DNA of 64,000 nt from Candidatus Hydrogenedentota bacterium (GTDB lineage: Bacteria > Hydrogenedentota > Hydrogenedentia > Hydrogenedentales > JAEUWI01): positions 37,861 through 101,860 of the forward strand of contig JAHBVV010000026.1 in NCBI GenBank assembly GCA_019637335.1, read 5' to 3'. How positions within the stretch are numbered: position 1 is the stretch's first letter; each line of letters starts with the position of its first letter. Positions 27,906 through 35,946 of this stretch are shown here, piece by piece. Under the pieces are notes generated by a model that was not told the DNA's origin, searched no databases, and worked only from the letters and a program-made list of their open reading frames with translations. A program made the position numbers and the translations under genes.

Positions 27906-29282
27906 CTACTTCACCTTCACGCCAAGCTCCTTGAGCTTGCCTTCGATCATCGCCAGAATCTCCTTCTTCCGCTTGTCCGTATCCGCCTCCACGCGGACCA
28001 CGAGCTTGGGCGACGTGTTGGACGCGCGCAGCAGGCCCCAGCCATCCTTGAACTCGATGCGGGCGCCGTCAATCGTCACCACGTCCAGCCCGAGGTCCTT
28101 CTGGAAATAGTCCCGCGCCTGGGCTATCACGTCAAACTTCCGGTCGTCCTCGCAGTCATACTCGAGCTCCGGCGTGATCGGGCGCACCGGGATGTGCTTA
28201 AAGTGCGCGCTCAGTGGCTTCCGGCCCGCCGCCAGAATCTCCAGCAGGCGCGCGCCCGAGTAGATCGCGTCGTCGAAACCATACCAGCGGTGCTTGAAGA
28301 AGATGTGCCCGCTCATCTCACCCGCCAGCTGCGCGTGGAACTGCTTCAGCGCCGCCTTCAGGTGAGAGTGGCCGGTCCGCCACATGATCGCCTTCCCGCC
28401 CTTCTTCTCAATGTGCGCGTACATGCTGCGGCTGCACTTCACCTCGCCGATGAACGTCGACCCCGGCTTGTCCTTCAGGATGTTCTCCGCAAACACGGCC
28501 ACCAGCCGATCGCCCCAGAGCGGGTTGCCCAGTTCGTCGCAACCGCCGAGCCGGTCCACGTCGCCGTCAAACGCAATCCCCAGGTCGGCCTGGTGCTTCT
28601 TCACCGCCTTCTTGATGTCGGCGAGGTTCTCTTCTTTCGTCGGGTCCGCGTGGTGGTTCGGGAAGTTCCCGTCCACATCGCAGAACAGCGGAATGACCTC
28701 GCAGCCGAGCTTTTCGTACAGCGGCACGGCCACCACGCCGCCCACGCCGTTCGCCGCGTCCACCACCACCTTCAGCTTGCGCTTGAGCGTGATCCCCTTC
28801 GTAATCCGGGCGATATACTTCGGAACCAAATCCATTCGCGTGATGGTCGTGGTCTTGTTCACTTCCGGGAACTTGCCCGCCTCCGCGATCTTGCGGAGTT
28901 TCTGGATCTCGTCCCCGTAGATCGTGGTCTTTCCCACGCCGATCTTCAGCCCGTTGTAATCCTTCGGGTTGTGGCTCGCCGTCAGCATCAGGCCACCGTC
29001 CACCTTCAGCGTGTTCAGCGCGAAATACAGGACCGGGCTTGGAACCTCCCCGATATCGATCACGTTCATGCCGCAGGCCGTGAGCCCATCAATGAGCGCG
29101 CGGGAGTAGGCCTTGCCCGTCAGGCGTCCGTCGCGGCCGACGACCACCGTGTTGTGCTTCCGCTTGCCGCGCATGTACGCGCAGTACGCCTTGCCGAGCA
29201 GTTCATACGTGCTTTCATCAAGATCTTTCCCGGCGACGCCACGGATATCGTATTCCCGAAAGATATTCGGATTCAGCTTCAT
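27906..29282 (-). CDS. phosphomannomutase/phosphoglucomutase
   Basis: A 458-residue alpha-D-phosphohexomutase that interconverts hexose 1- and 6-phosphates for nucleotide-sugar synthesis. Order of motifs: FREYDIRGVAG, phosphoserine loop TASHNPKDYNG (Ser103), metal loop DGDVDR (239-244), sugar loop GEMSGH (320-325), and phosphate loop RASNTSPKLVVRVEA. The metal loop has Val where DGDGDR is usual, a tolerated variant. GGAGG nine bases before ATG supports this start over one 44 codons upstream. Divergent from bioF. Confidence 0.93.
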   Translation of the reverse strand: MKLNPNIFREYDIRGVAGKDLDESTYELLGKAYCAYMRGKRKHNTVVVGRDGRLTGKAYSRALIDGLTACGMNVIDIGEVPSPVLYFALNTLKVDGGLMLTASHNPKDYNGLKIGVGKTTIYGDEIQKLRKIAEAGKFPEVNKTTTITRMDLVPKYIARITKGITLKRKLKVVVDAANGVGGVVAVPLYEKLGCEVIPLFCDVDGNFPNHHADPTKEENLADIKKAVKKHQADLGIAFDGDVDRLGGCDELGNPLWGDRLVAVFAENILKDKPGSTFIGEVKCSRSMYAHIEKKGGKAIMWRTGHSHLKAALKQFHAQLAGEMSGHIFFKHRWYGFDDAIYSGARLLEILAAGRKPLSAHFKHIPVRPITPELEYDCEDDRKFDVIAQARDYFQKDLGLDVVTIDGARIEFKDGWGLLRASNTSPKLVVRVEADTDKRKKEILAMIEGKLKELGVKVK

Positions 29283-29412
29283 GCGTTTCAACCCTCCGCG
29301 ATTGTGGATCTGGCCTGACAGTACGGGGGATAATACGCAAAAGGGGGTTCGCCTTTCCAGATTCATCCGCCGCAGCGCTGCGGAAGTCCCGTATTCACAC
29401 AGGTATTCCGGC

Positions 29413-30561
29413 ATGTCTTCCCACCCCTACGAACACATCCTGCAGGCCATTCGCGACGATCACCGCTGGCGCGCGCTGCGCAGTTGGCCCGGCGCCGGCG
29501 GCATCATTCATAAGGACGGGCGCCGTCTCCTCAATTTCTCCTCGAACGACTACCTCGACCTCGCCAACGCGCCCGCGCTCAAGCAGGCGGTCCGCGAGGC
29601 CCTCGACGCCTACGGCTGCGGCGCCACGGCCTCCCGGCTCATGTCGGGCGATCTGGACATCCACCGCAATCTGGAACAGGCTATCGCCCAATTGACCGGC
29701 CAGGCGTCCGCGCTTGTGTTCCCCAGCGGCTACCAGGCCAACGTGGGCGTACTCCAGGCCCTCGCCGGCCGTGATGACGCCATCTTCTCCGATGCCCTCA
29801 ATCACGCCAGCATCATCGACGGCGCGCGCCTGTCCCGCGCCGCGATCCACGTCTACCGGCACGCCGACACCGATCACCTTGCCGAACTGCTCGACGCCGC
29901 GCCGCCCACCGGACGCAAAATCATCGTGACCGATTCCGTCTTCAGCATGGACGGCGACCTGGCCCCGCTGGAAGCCATCGCCGGGCTCGCCCGATCCGCG
30001 GGCGCGGTGCTGGTGGTCGACGAGGCCCACGCGCTCGGCGTCTGGGGCGGGGGCGGGGGGCTCTGCCGCGCGCTGGGCGTCACGCCGGACCTGATTACCG
30101 GCACCTTCGGAAAGGCCTTCGGCGCGGGCGGCGCCTTCGCGGCCGGCTCGGCCCCCTACCGCGACCTCCTGATCAACACGGCGCGCAGTTTCATCTTCAG
30201 CACCGGCCTCACCCCGATGAACGCCGCCGCCGCCCGCGCCGCCGTGCGCGCCGTCGCGGATCATCCGGGCTGGGGCGACGAATTGCGCGCGCAATCCGCG
30301 CTGTTTCAGGCCGAGCTGCGCGCGCGCGGCGTTCCCGTACAGCCCAGCGAAACCCAGATCGTGCCCGTCCCCGTCGGGGACAACCAGCGCGCGGTCGACC
30401 TCGGCGCGGCCCTCCTGGACCGCGACATCATCGCCACCGGCATCCGCCCGCCCACCGTGCCCCCGGGAACGGCCCGGCTCCGATTCTCGGTCACCCGGGC
30501 CCATTCGGAGGACGACCTTCGCCACGCCGCCGCCGCCGTGGCCGAGGCCCTGGACGTATAG
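29413..30561 (+). CDS. bioF: 8-amino-7-oxononanoate synthase (biotin synthesis)
   Basis: A 382-residue PLP enzyme joining pimeloyl-ACP/CoA with alanine. Landmarks: NFSSNDYLDLA, GCGATASRLMSGD, ring-stacking His131 in DALNHASIIDGAR, Asp203 in VVDEAHALGVWG, and Schiff-base Lys234 in GTFGKAFGAGG. The proper start is the ATG that begins MSSHPYEHI; the frame is open further upstream but overlaps the pmm leader. It stands apart from bioD, bioA and bioB, which lie 19-27 kb away in the same orientation. A GATAATA at about 29329 could be its -10 box. Confidence 0.94.
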   Translation: MSSHPYEHILQAIRDDHRWRALRSWPGAGGIIHKDGRRLLNFSSNDYLDLANAPALKQAVREALDAYGCGATASRLMSGDLDIHRNLEQAIAQLTGQASALVFPSGYQANVGVLQALAGRDDAIFSDALNHASIIDGARLSRAAIHVYRHADTDHLAELLDAAPPTGRKIIVTDSVFSMDGDLAPLEAIAGLARSAGAVLVVDEAHALGVWGGGGGLCRALGVTPDLITGTFGKAFGAGGAFAAGSAPYRDLLINTARSFIFSTGLTPMNAAAARAAVRAVADHPGWGDELRAQSALFQAELRARGVPVQPSETQIVPVPVGDNQRAVDLGAALLDRDIIATGIRPPTVPPGTARLRFSVTRAHSEDDLRHAAAAVAEALDV

Positions 30562-30661
30562 GCAACGGACCCCGCGTTGGTTCCTCCGGATCTTTCCCGG
30601 GCGCCCGTCACGCGGCTATACTGGGGCGGACGGAAACGGTCGCGCGCGGAAGGAAAGTGGC

Positions 30662-31819
30662 TTGGGTTTAACACAAATTCACGACGACCTCATGTACCTG
30701 GCGGGCCGCCTGCCGCACCGGAGCGCCCAGAGCGAGGAGGAGCGCGAGGCATCGGCCTATATCGCCGACCGGCTGCGTGAATACACGCCGGATGTGAGCG
30801 TCGAGCCGTTCCACGCGCCGGAAAACTACCCCTACCTCTTCGCTTCCTACATGTCCGAGTTTCTCATCGTCGGGGCGATTGCGTTCCTCTGGCCCGAGGT
30901 CGCCTTTGGCTACGGGCTCGGCGTCTTCGCGCTCTACCTCGCCGAATTCGCCGGCTACCGCGGGCTCTCGCGCTTCATGCCGCAGTACCCCTCCCAGAAC
31001 GTGACCGCCCGCTTCCTCGGCCTGCGCCCCCGCGCCACCATCGTCTTCATCGCCTACTACGACAGCGGCTGCGCCTCCCCGATGACCCTGCCGAACCGGA
31101 TTCCGCTGTTGCGCCCGATGCACCTGTTCCTGCTTTCGTGCATGGTCCTGGTCCTGGCGACCTGCGCCGCCGACGCGCTCTCCGGTGGCCCGCCCTACCC
31201 GGGGCTCGGGCTCCGCTGGATCGCCATCGCGGCCCTCGGCGCCGGCGCGCTCGCGCTCTTCCTCGGGGCCGGGCGCGGCGAGGACATCCGCGGCGCCAAC
31301 AACAATGCCTCCGGCGTGGCCGCCCTGCTCGGCGTGGCCGAAGCCCTGCGCCGGAACCCCGTGGAAGAAGCCGACGTCTGGATGGTGGCCCTCGGCAGCC
31401 ACGAGGCCTGGATGAGCGGCATGCGCCATTTCCTGCCCGCGCACCGCCTGCCCCGCGACCGGACCTGGTTCATCAACCTGGAGGCCGTCGGCGCCGGCCG
31501 CCTGCATTACCTCAAGACCGAGGGCTTCCTCTACGCCCTTCGCGCCGACAAACAGATGACCGGCCTCGCGAACGCCATCGCCGCCGATCGCCCCGTCCGC
31601 GCGGGCGTCCTGCGCGCCGTGCCCACCGCCGCGCACGTCCCGCTGTCGCGCGGGATGAAGGCCCTGACCCTCATGGGGCTCGACGATACCGGCCTGCCCG
31701 CGCACTGGAACCAGCTCAGCGACCGTTTCACCGCCGTCGAAGAGAAAACCATCGAGGAAGCGATCGACTTCACCGTCGCCCTCGCCCGCCGCGTCGCCGC
31801 CGAATCCGCCAGAGAATAG
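30662..31819 (+). CDS. M28-like membrane peptidase homologue with degenerate metal site
   Basis: A 385-residue protein. The N-terminal half has a peptidase-like start and two membrane segments (65-95), then VFIAYYDSG. Two more helices follow (about 153-170 and 185-203), interrupting the catalytic domain, then GANNNASGVAALLGVAEAL, LGSHEAWMSGMRHF, NLEAVGAG and HWNQLSDRF. In active M28 enzymes the zinc ligands are in AHYDS, GANDNASG, a Glu pair and a late His; here His132 is Tyr and Asp214 is Asn. It is probably catalytically altered or a pseudoenzyme. TTG start with AAGGAAAG upstream. Confidence 0.7.
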   Translation: MGLTQIHDDLMYLAGRLPHRSAQSEEEREASAYIADRLREYTPDVSVEPFHAPENYPYLFASYMSEFLIVGAIAFLWPEVAFGYGLGVFALYLAEFAGYRGLSRFMPQYPSQNVTARFLGLRPRATIVFIAYYDSGCASPMTLPNRIPLLRPMHLFLLSCMVLVLATCAADALSGGPPYPGLGLRWIAIAALGAGALALFLGAGRGEDIRGANNNASGVAALLGVAEALRRNPVEEADVWMVALGSHEAWMSGMRHFLPAHRLPRDRTWFINLEAVGAGRLHYLKTEGFLYALRADKQMTGLANAIAADRPVRAGVLRAVPTAAHVPLSRGMKALTLMGLDDTGLPAHWNQLSDRFTAVEEKTIEEAIDFTVALARRVAAESARE

Positions 31820-31849
31820 CCGTCCCGCCCAAACCCCACATCATCACCC

Positions 31850-31950
31850 CGAAAAGAAAGTGGCACAGCCGTCCCGGCTGTGTTCAGCGCCGCCAGGCGC
31901 CAATGTAGGATAGCCGTCCCGGCTGTCCATCGCGCCGAAGGCGCAACCGC
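31850..31950 (+). repeat. dispersed hairpin repeat, family B copy
   Basis: CGAAAAGAAAGTGGCACAG, then GCCGTCCCGGCTGTGTTCAG, a GGCGC hairpin, TGTAGGATAGCCGTCCCGG and CATCGCGCCGAAGGCGC. Nearly identical to the copy at 32149-32250. Confidence 0.85.
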
Positions 31951-31976
31951 AGGATAGCCGCCCCATTCCAGTAACG

Positions 31977-32100
31977 AAACGTGGACCAATGGGAGCGCGG
32001 GTCGAAGATGCGCCGTGGTGGACGGCCCGCCCGCATCGCGCCGAAAGGCGCAAAGGATCGCGGACATTTCCGCCACGGCGGACCTTCGGCCTGTCTGCGG
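31977..32100 (+). repeat. partial dispersed repeat, family A
   Basis: GTGGACCAATGGGAGCGCGG, then CGGCCCGCCCGCATCGCGCC and GGATCGCGGACATT. Shares its right part with the copy at 26.8 kb. A segment of about 20 bases (TCGAAGATGCGCCGTGGTGG) is inserted in the hairpin relative to other copies. Confidence 0.65.
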
Positions 32101-32148
32101 CAAAGTGAGCCAAGCTCCAAGAGTTCCCCTGCCCCTCACCAAAACCAC

Positions 32149-32250
32149 CTCGAAAAGAAAGTGGCACAGCCGTCCCGGCTGTGTTCAGCGCCGCAAGGCG
32201 CCAATGTAGGATAGCCGTCCCGGCTGTCCATCGCGCCGAAGGCGCGCATC
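32149..32250 (+). repeat. dispersed hairpin repeat, family B copy
   Basis: About 100 bases nearly identical to 31850-31950, ending in CGCGCCGAAGGCGCG. The two B copies and the A fragment fill the whole gap between the M28-like gene and the ferredoxin-like gene. Confidence 0.85.
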
Positions 32251-32276
32251 CAATCCCACGCCACTACCCGCTCCGC

Positions 32277-32600
32277 TCAGGCCGAATCCGAATCTGCCAG
32301 CACAGCCTCAAACTCCCGCGCCAGCATCGCCTTCAACGCCGCCAGCCCCGCATGGTCCAGCCCACATATCCACTGATTATCCGGCATCACAAGCACGTTC
32401 GGACCCGACTCACATCGGTCCATACACCCCGACTTGCACACCCGGATATAGCGCTGCAGCCGCTGTTCCTTGACCCACCGCTTCAGGTCCGCATGCAGAT
32501 CGGCGCTCCCGCGCTCCGCGCAGCACACCCGCTCACCCGGCTCGCGGCAATTCGTGCAAACCAGCAGGATCTTCTGAAAGGGGAGAGAACGGTATTCCAT
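32277..32600 (-). CDS. thioredoxin-like [2Fe-2S] ferredoxin
   Basis: A 107-residue protein of the thioredoxin-fold 2Fe-2S family (Aquifex Fd4/NuoE-like). It has VCTNCRE with Cys15, a Cys26-Cys27 pair, then YIRVCKSGCMDRCESGPNVLVMPDNQW with Cys55 and Cys59, giving the usual four ligands, followed by helix LAALKAMLAREFEAVLA. Single electron carrier, partner unknown. The start is the ATG that gives MEYRSLPFQKILLVC; a longer frame upstream has no homology. Confidence 0.85.
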   Translation of the reverse strand: MEYRSLPFQKILLVCTNCREPGERVCCAERGSADLHADLKRWVKEQRLQRYIRVCKSGCMDRCESGPNVLVMPDNQWICGLDHAGLAALKAMLAREFEAVLADSDSA

Positions 32601-32817
32601 AACCCGGGATTCCTCCGGCGCCCAACCAGCCAGGCGCGCCCGTTCCCCATTATGCCCAACCCGGCCCGCCCGAAACGAGCCCCCGAGCCGATTCGCTGTT
32701 TGCACCTGATTCATGTTGGGCTGCGACGGGGGTACGCCTTGCGGAATCGTGGGCGGGCGTCCCACCGCAAACCACCGAGGCGCAGTCCACGCAACGAGGC
32801 GCGGAGGAGCCATCGAG

Positions 32818-35800
32818 TCATCGAGGATCTGTTCCTGCTTCTGCGCGCGAAAGATTCCCGGTCGCAAAGTCCAGGTCAAGGATGTTGTCGACGTTGACCT
32901 TGGTGAAGCTGCGCGTCTCGCCGCCTTGCAGGGTCAACATCAGCTCCACTTCGTCATGTTCACCAAGTCCGAAGTGCGCTTCCAGCGCCCCGCCGGACTT
33001 GTAGGCGTGCGCGGGGTGTATCCAACGCGCGCCCAGGAGCTTGCCCGATCCCGGATCACGCACCTCGACGCGGGCGCCGATGAGCTCCGCGTCATTCAGG
33101 CCGGAGAAACGCAACCGCAGCCAGTGGTTCTCGCGGGCGCCGTGGAGACCGGTGTTCCAGTAAACCCGGCTTTCGTAGCGCGCCATGCTTAGAGGAATGC
33201 CGCTGTTGTCGGGATCGCTCGCTATCACCAGGTCCAGCAGTCCGTCGTTGTTGAGATCGGCCGCCTCCCCGCTGATGCCGCCCGCATCCAACCCGCTGAA
33301 AGTGGTGGGTTGAAGTTCGAAGGCGCCCTGGCCACGGTTCATGAAGAGCGCCGCGCGCGTGGAAATATTGGCGGATTCGCTGCGATCGAGCACGACGACA
33401 TCCTGCCAGCCATCGTTGTCGAAATCCCCGAAGACGGCATCGGAATAGTAGGGCTTTCGCTCGTCGGCATTCATCCGCGCCCTGGACCGGCTCGCAATCG
33501 GGGCGTCGAAGAAATGCATCCACTCCGCATACGTCCAAGTTACGGGGGTCAATCCCGAGGCGTCGGTCGCCTCTTCAAAAAGGAATCCGCCGAGGTTTCG
33601 CCAGAAACGTCCACCGGCGTACTCCGTTCTTGGCGCCCATCCGGGCATACCGGGCCCAACCGCGAGAAGGTCGAGATCGCCATCATTGTCGGTGTCGGCA
33701 AACGAGACATAGGGGAGGCCGGGCGCGCTTCCTTCCGGAGACAGCGTCTTTGCTTCGCGGTCGTACCGCAAGCGCGCTTCACAGGCCAGGCCGTTCCCCA
33801 CGATTTTTTCGAAGCGGAATTGCCCCGTCTCAACCAACATGTTCTTCCAGCAAAACACGCCCTGACGATACTCCACCGGCGTATATGGCGCTTCGAGATC
33901 CATCACGTCAACGTGAAATGTCTGGACCAGATCCAGGTCCCCATCGTTGTCGAGGTCGTACAGATTGATGTCGGGCCCGGCCTTGTCCCTCGCCGGATCA
34001 TGGTGGAAGCCCCCGAAATCGGGGATCAGTTCCGTGCCCCCGATGTCTTCGAATCGGCCGTCCTCAAACCGCTCGCCAGACGGCCGGAAGATGTAGAGCC
34101 GGCTGTGCGGAAAGCCTCCCTGCGCATCCTTGATGTTGTCGCAGCCGATCGCGATGTCGAGCCAGCCGTCCCGATTCACATCCCCGATCGACGGTTGCCG
34201 GTTGTACGCGAGTTCGTTTCGAATGCCCATCGCCTCCGAGACATCCCGCAAGCGGTCCCACGCGCCGTCGGAAACGAACAGGGAATTGCCCACGGACTCG
34301 ATGCCGCGCCGGTTCACTCCGCCTGACATGGGGGCGTGGCGTGTCACGAACAAGTCGAGATGCCCGTCGCGATTGAAGTCGGCCAGCACGGGAACCTGGC
34401 CCCGCCCGAAGTCGTCCAGGCTCACCTTCGAATCCAGCAGCGTCACCGTGTGCGGCTTGAAAACGAAATCGCCCTCATTCAGAAAGACACGCAACTTCTC
34501 GCCCGCGCCAAAGCGCTGCCCCGTCCCCCGGCGCGGTGAAAACGTGGTCAAAAGGTCAAGCAACCCGTCATCATTGAGATCGGCGGTTGCAAACCCGTTC
34601 ATGCCCTCCTGGAAATCGGTGATGCCGGGTACAGAGATGCTCTCAAAAAGCTGACCGCGGCCGGTGGCATCCTGTGCGGCGTCGCCCTCGGGCATCTTCT
34701 TCAGCGGCGGTTCGCCGGGACGCTGCTCAACGATTTCCTCGTTGTGCGGTGCGGGTTCCGGCGCGTTGGCAAGCAGTCGTGCGCGGGTCGCCTGCCAATC
34801 CGCGCCGTCTCGGTCGCGGGATACAGCGCGCCCGACCTGCGGCCGAGATTCAGAAGCGGAAGCCCTCGCCTTCGACCCGGCGATTACCTCCGCGGACGCC
34901 TGTTCAAGGTAAATACGGTTGCCATCAGGATCTCGGACAAGCCAGCGCGATCCGGCGGCGGCCCGCGCCTCTTCGAGCGAGACGCCGCGCTTACGCAGCC
35001 CGTCGAGTGCGGCGCCAAGGTCTTCTTCCCGCAGTGTCAGGCTGCGCAGTCCCAATGCGTTATCACCGGCCACGGCTTCGTTGGGGCGTTCGCCCGGCGG
35101 CGCGGCAAACTTGACCCGTCCGGCCCCGGTCGCAAAGAGATACATCTCAACGTTGAACGGTGGGGGCAGCGTCCAGGGTTCGAACTCGTGAAGGCCAAGG
35201 GCGCCCCCATAAAACTCGCGTGCGACCGCCTCGTCGCTGACGGCCATTCCCCACGTAAACGTTTCTTCCGTCACGCCGCGCGGCAGCCCCATCAGTTCGA
35301 CGACGTTGCCTTCCGGGTCGCGCGTCATCCACACGTTGCCGCCCCTGACGGGAGCTGGGTAGCCCGCGGCGACCAGGCGCTCGCCCACGGCCGCCGCGTC
35401 GGCGAACCACAGGGAAAACCAGCGGTAACCATTGGAGGCCAGCATTTGCCGAACGGGGCTACCTGTCGCGGGCGGAGAAGGTTCAATGGCGACTTCGCGA
35501 AGCCGTAAGTAACAGCCGGCCCATTCCAGCAATGCGCCTGCGCCTTTGACGGGTGACTCGATTTCGCGCATACCGATACCGTCGCGATAGAACCGTACAA
35601 GCGCCTCGGCGTCATACACGCAAAGTTCGAAAACGGTCTCAATTGCTGTAAGAGTTCCCGGTGCGGGGGATGCAATTGGACTCGACTCGGCCCGGTCCGG
35701 GGATCCGGCCCGCCGGCCCGCGACGAAACCACGGAACTCCGCTTGCGTTACAAAACCGTCCTTGTCCGTGTCCACTTGCTCGAATAGAGGCCCCTCATAC

Positions 35801-35943
35801 TCGTCGCGCCCAATCCGGCCGTCCCCGTTTCTGTCAAGGCGATCAAAGGAGACGCCTCGCGACCCAGCCCCTTCCTGGGAAAAGGCGGACTCGATAACCA
35901 GCGTGGAGGCTGCAAGAACTGCCAACACCAACGGCTTGCACAT
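32818..35943 (-). CDS. giant secreted EF-hand / VOC / FG-GAP / ASPIC-type fusion protein
   Basis: 1041 residues with a signal peptide (PLVLAVLAASTLVIESAFS). Two EF-hand loops follow (DRNGDGRIGRDE, DTDKDGFVTQAE; about 37-70), then two glyoxalase/VOC-like domains (about 100-220, FELCVYDAEALVRFYRDGIGM, and 228-350, ending RWLVRDPDGNRIYLEQA). Next come a linker and about six FG-GAP/VCBS repeats with D-x-D/N-x-D-G calcium loops (ADLNDDGLLDLL, ADFNRDGHLDLF, GDVNRDGWLDIA, YDLDNDGDLDLV, ADTDNDGDLDLL, GDFDNDGWQDVV). The C-terminal domain is ASPIC/UnbV-like (IGARVEVRDPGSGKLL, AHFGLGEHDEVELML). The sulfatase gene lies three bases upstream, so it is co-transcribed. The combination is unusual; function unknown, probably extracellular binding. 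Confidence 0.85.
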   Translation of the reverse strand: MCKPLVLAVLAASTLVIESAFSQEGAGSRGVSFDRLDRNGDGRIGRDEYEGPLFEQVDTDKDGFVTQAEFRGFVAGRRAGSPDRAESSPIASPAPGTLTAIETVFELCVYDAEALVRFYRDGIGMREIESPVKGAGALLEWAGCYLRLREVAIEPSPPATGSPVRQMLASNGYRWFSLWFADAAAVGERLVAAGYPAPVRGGNVWMTRDPEGNVVELMGLPRGVTEETFTWGMAVSDEAVAREFYGGALGLHEFEPWTLPPPFNVEMYLFATGAGRVKFAAPPGERPNEAVAGDNALGLRSLTLREEDLGAALDGLRKRGVSLEEARAAAGSRWLVRDPDGNRIYLEQASAEVIAGSKARASASESRPQVGRAVSRDRDGADWQATRARLLANAPEPAPHNEEIVEQRPGEPPLKKMPEGDAAQDATGRGQLFESISVPGITDFQEGMNGFATADLNDDGLLDLLTTFSPRRGTGQRFGAGEKLRVFLNEGDFVFKPHTVTLLDSKVSLDDFGRGQVPVLADFNRDGHLDLFVTRHAPMSGGVNRRGIESVGNSLFVSDGAWDRLRDVSEAMGIRNELAYNRQPSIGDVNRDGWLDIAIGCDNIKDAQGGFPHSRLYIFRPSGERFEDGRFEDIGGTELIPDFGGFHHDPARDKAGPDINLYDLDNDGDLDLVQTFHVDVMDLEAPYTPVEYRQGVFCWKNMLVETGQFRFEKIVGNGLACEARLRYDREAKTLSPEGSAPGLPYVSFADTDNDGDLDLLAVGPGMPGWAPRTEYAGGRFWRNLGGFLFEEATDASGLTPVTWTYAEWMHFFDAPIASRSRARMNADERKPYYSDAVFGDFDNDGWQDVVVLDRSESANISTRAALFMNRGQGAFELQPTTFSGLDAGGISGEAADLNNDGLLDLVIASDPDNSGIPLSMARYESRVYWNTGLHGARENHWLRLRFSGLNDAELIGARVEVRDPGSGKLLGARWIHPAHAYKSGGALEAHFGLGEHDEVELMLTLQGGETRSFTKVNVDNILDLDFATGNLSRAEAGTDPR

Positions 35944-35946
35944 TCT

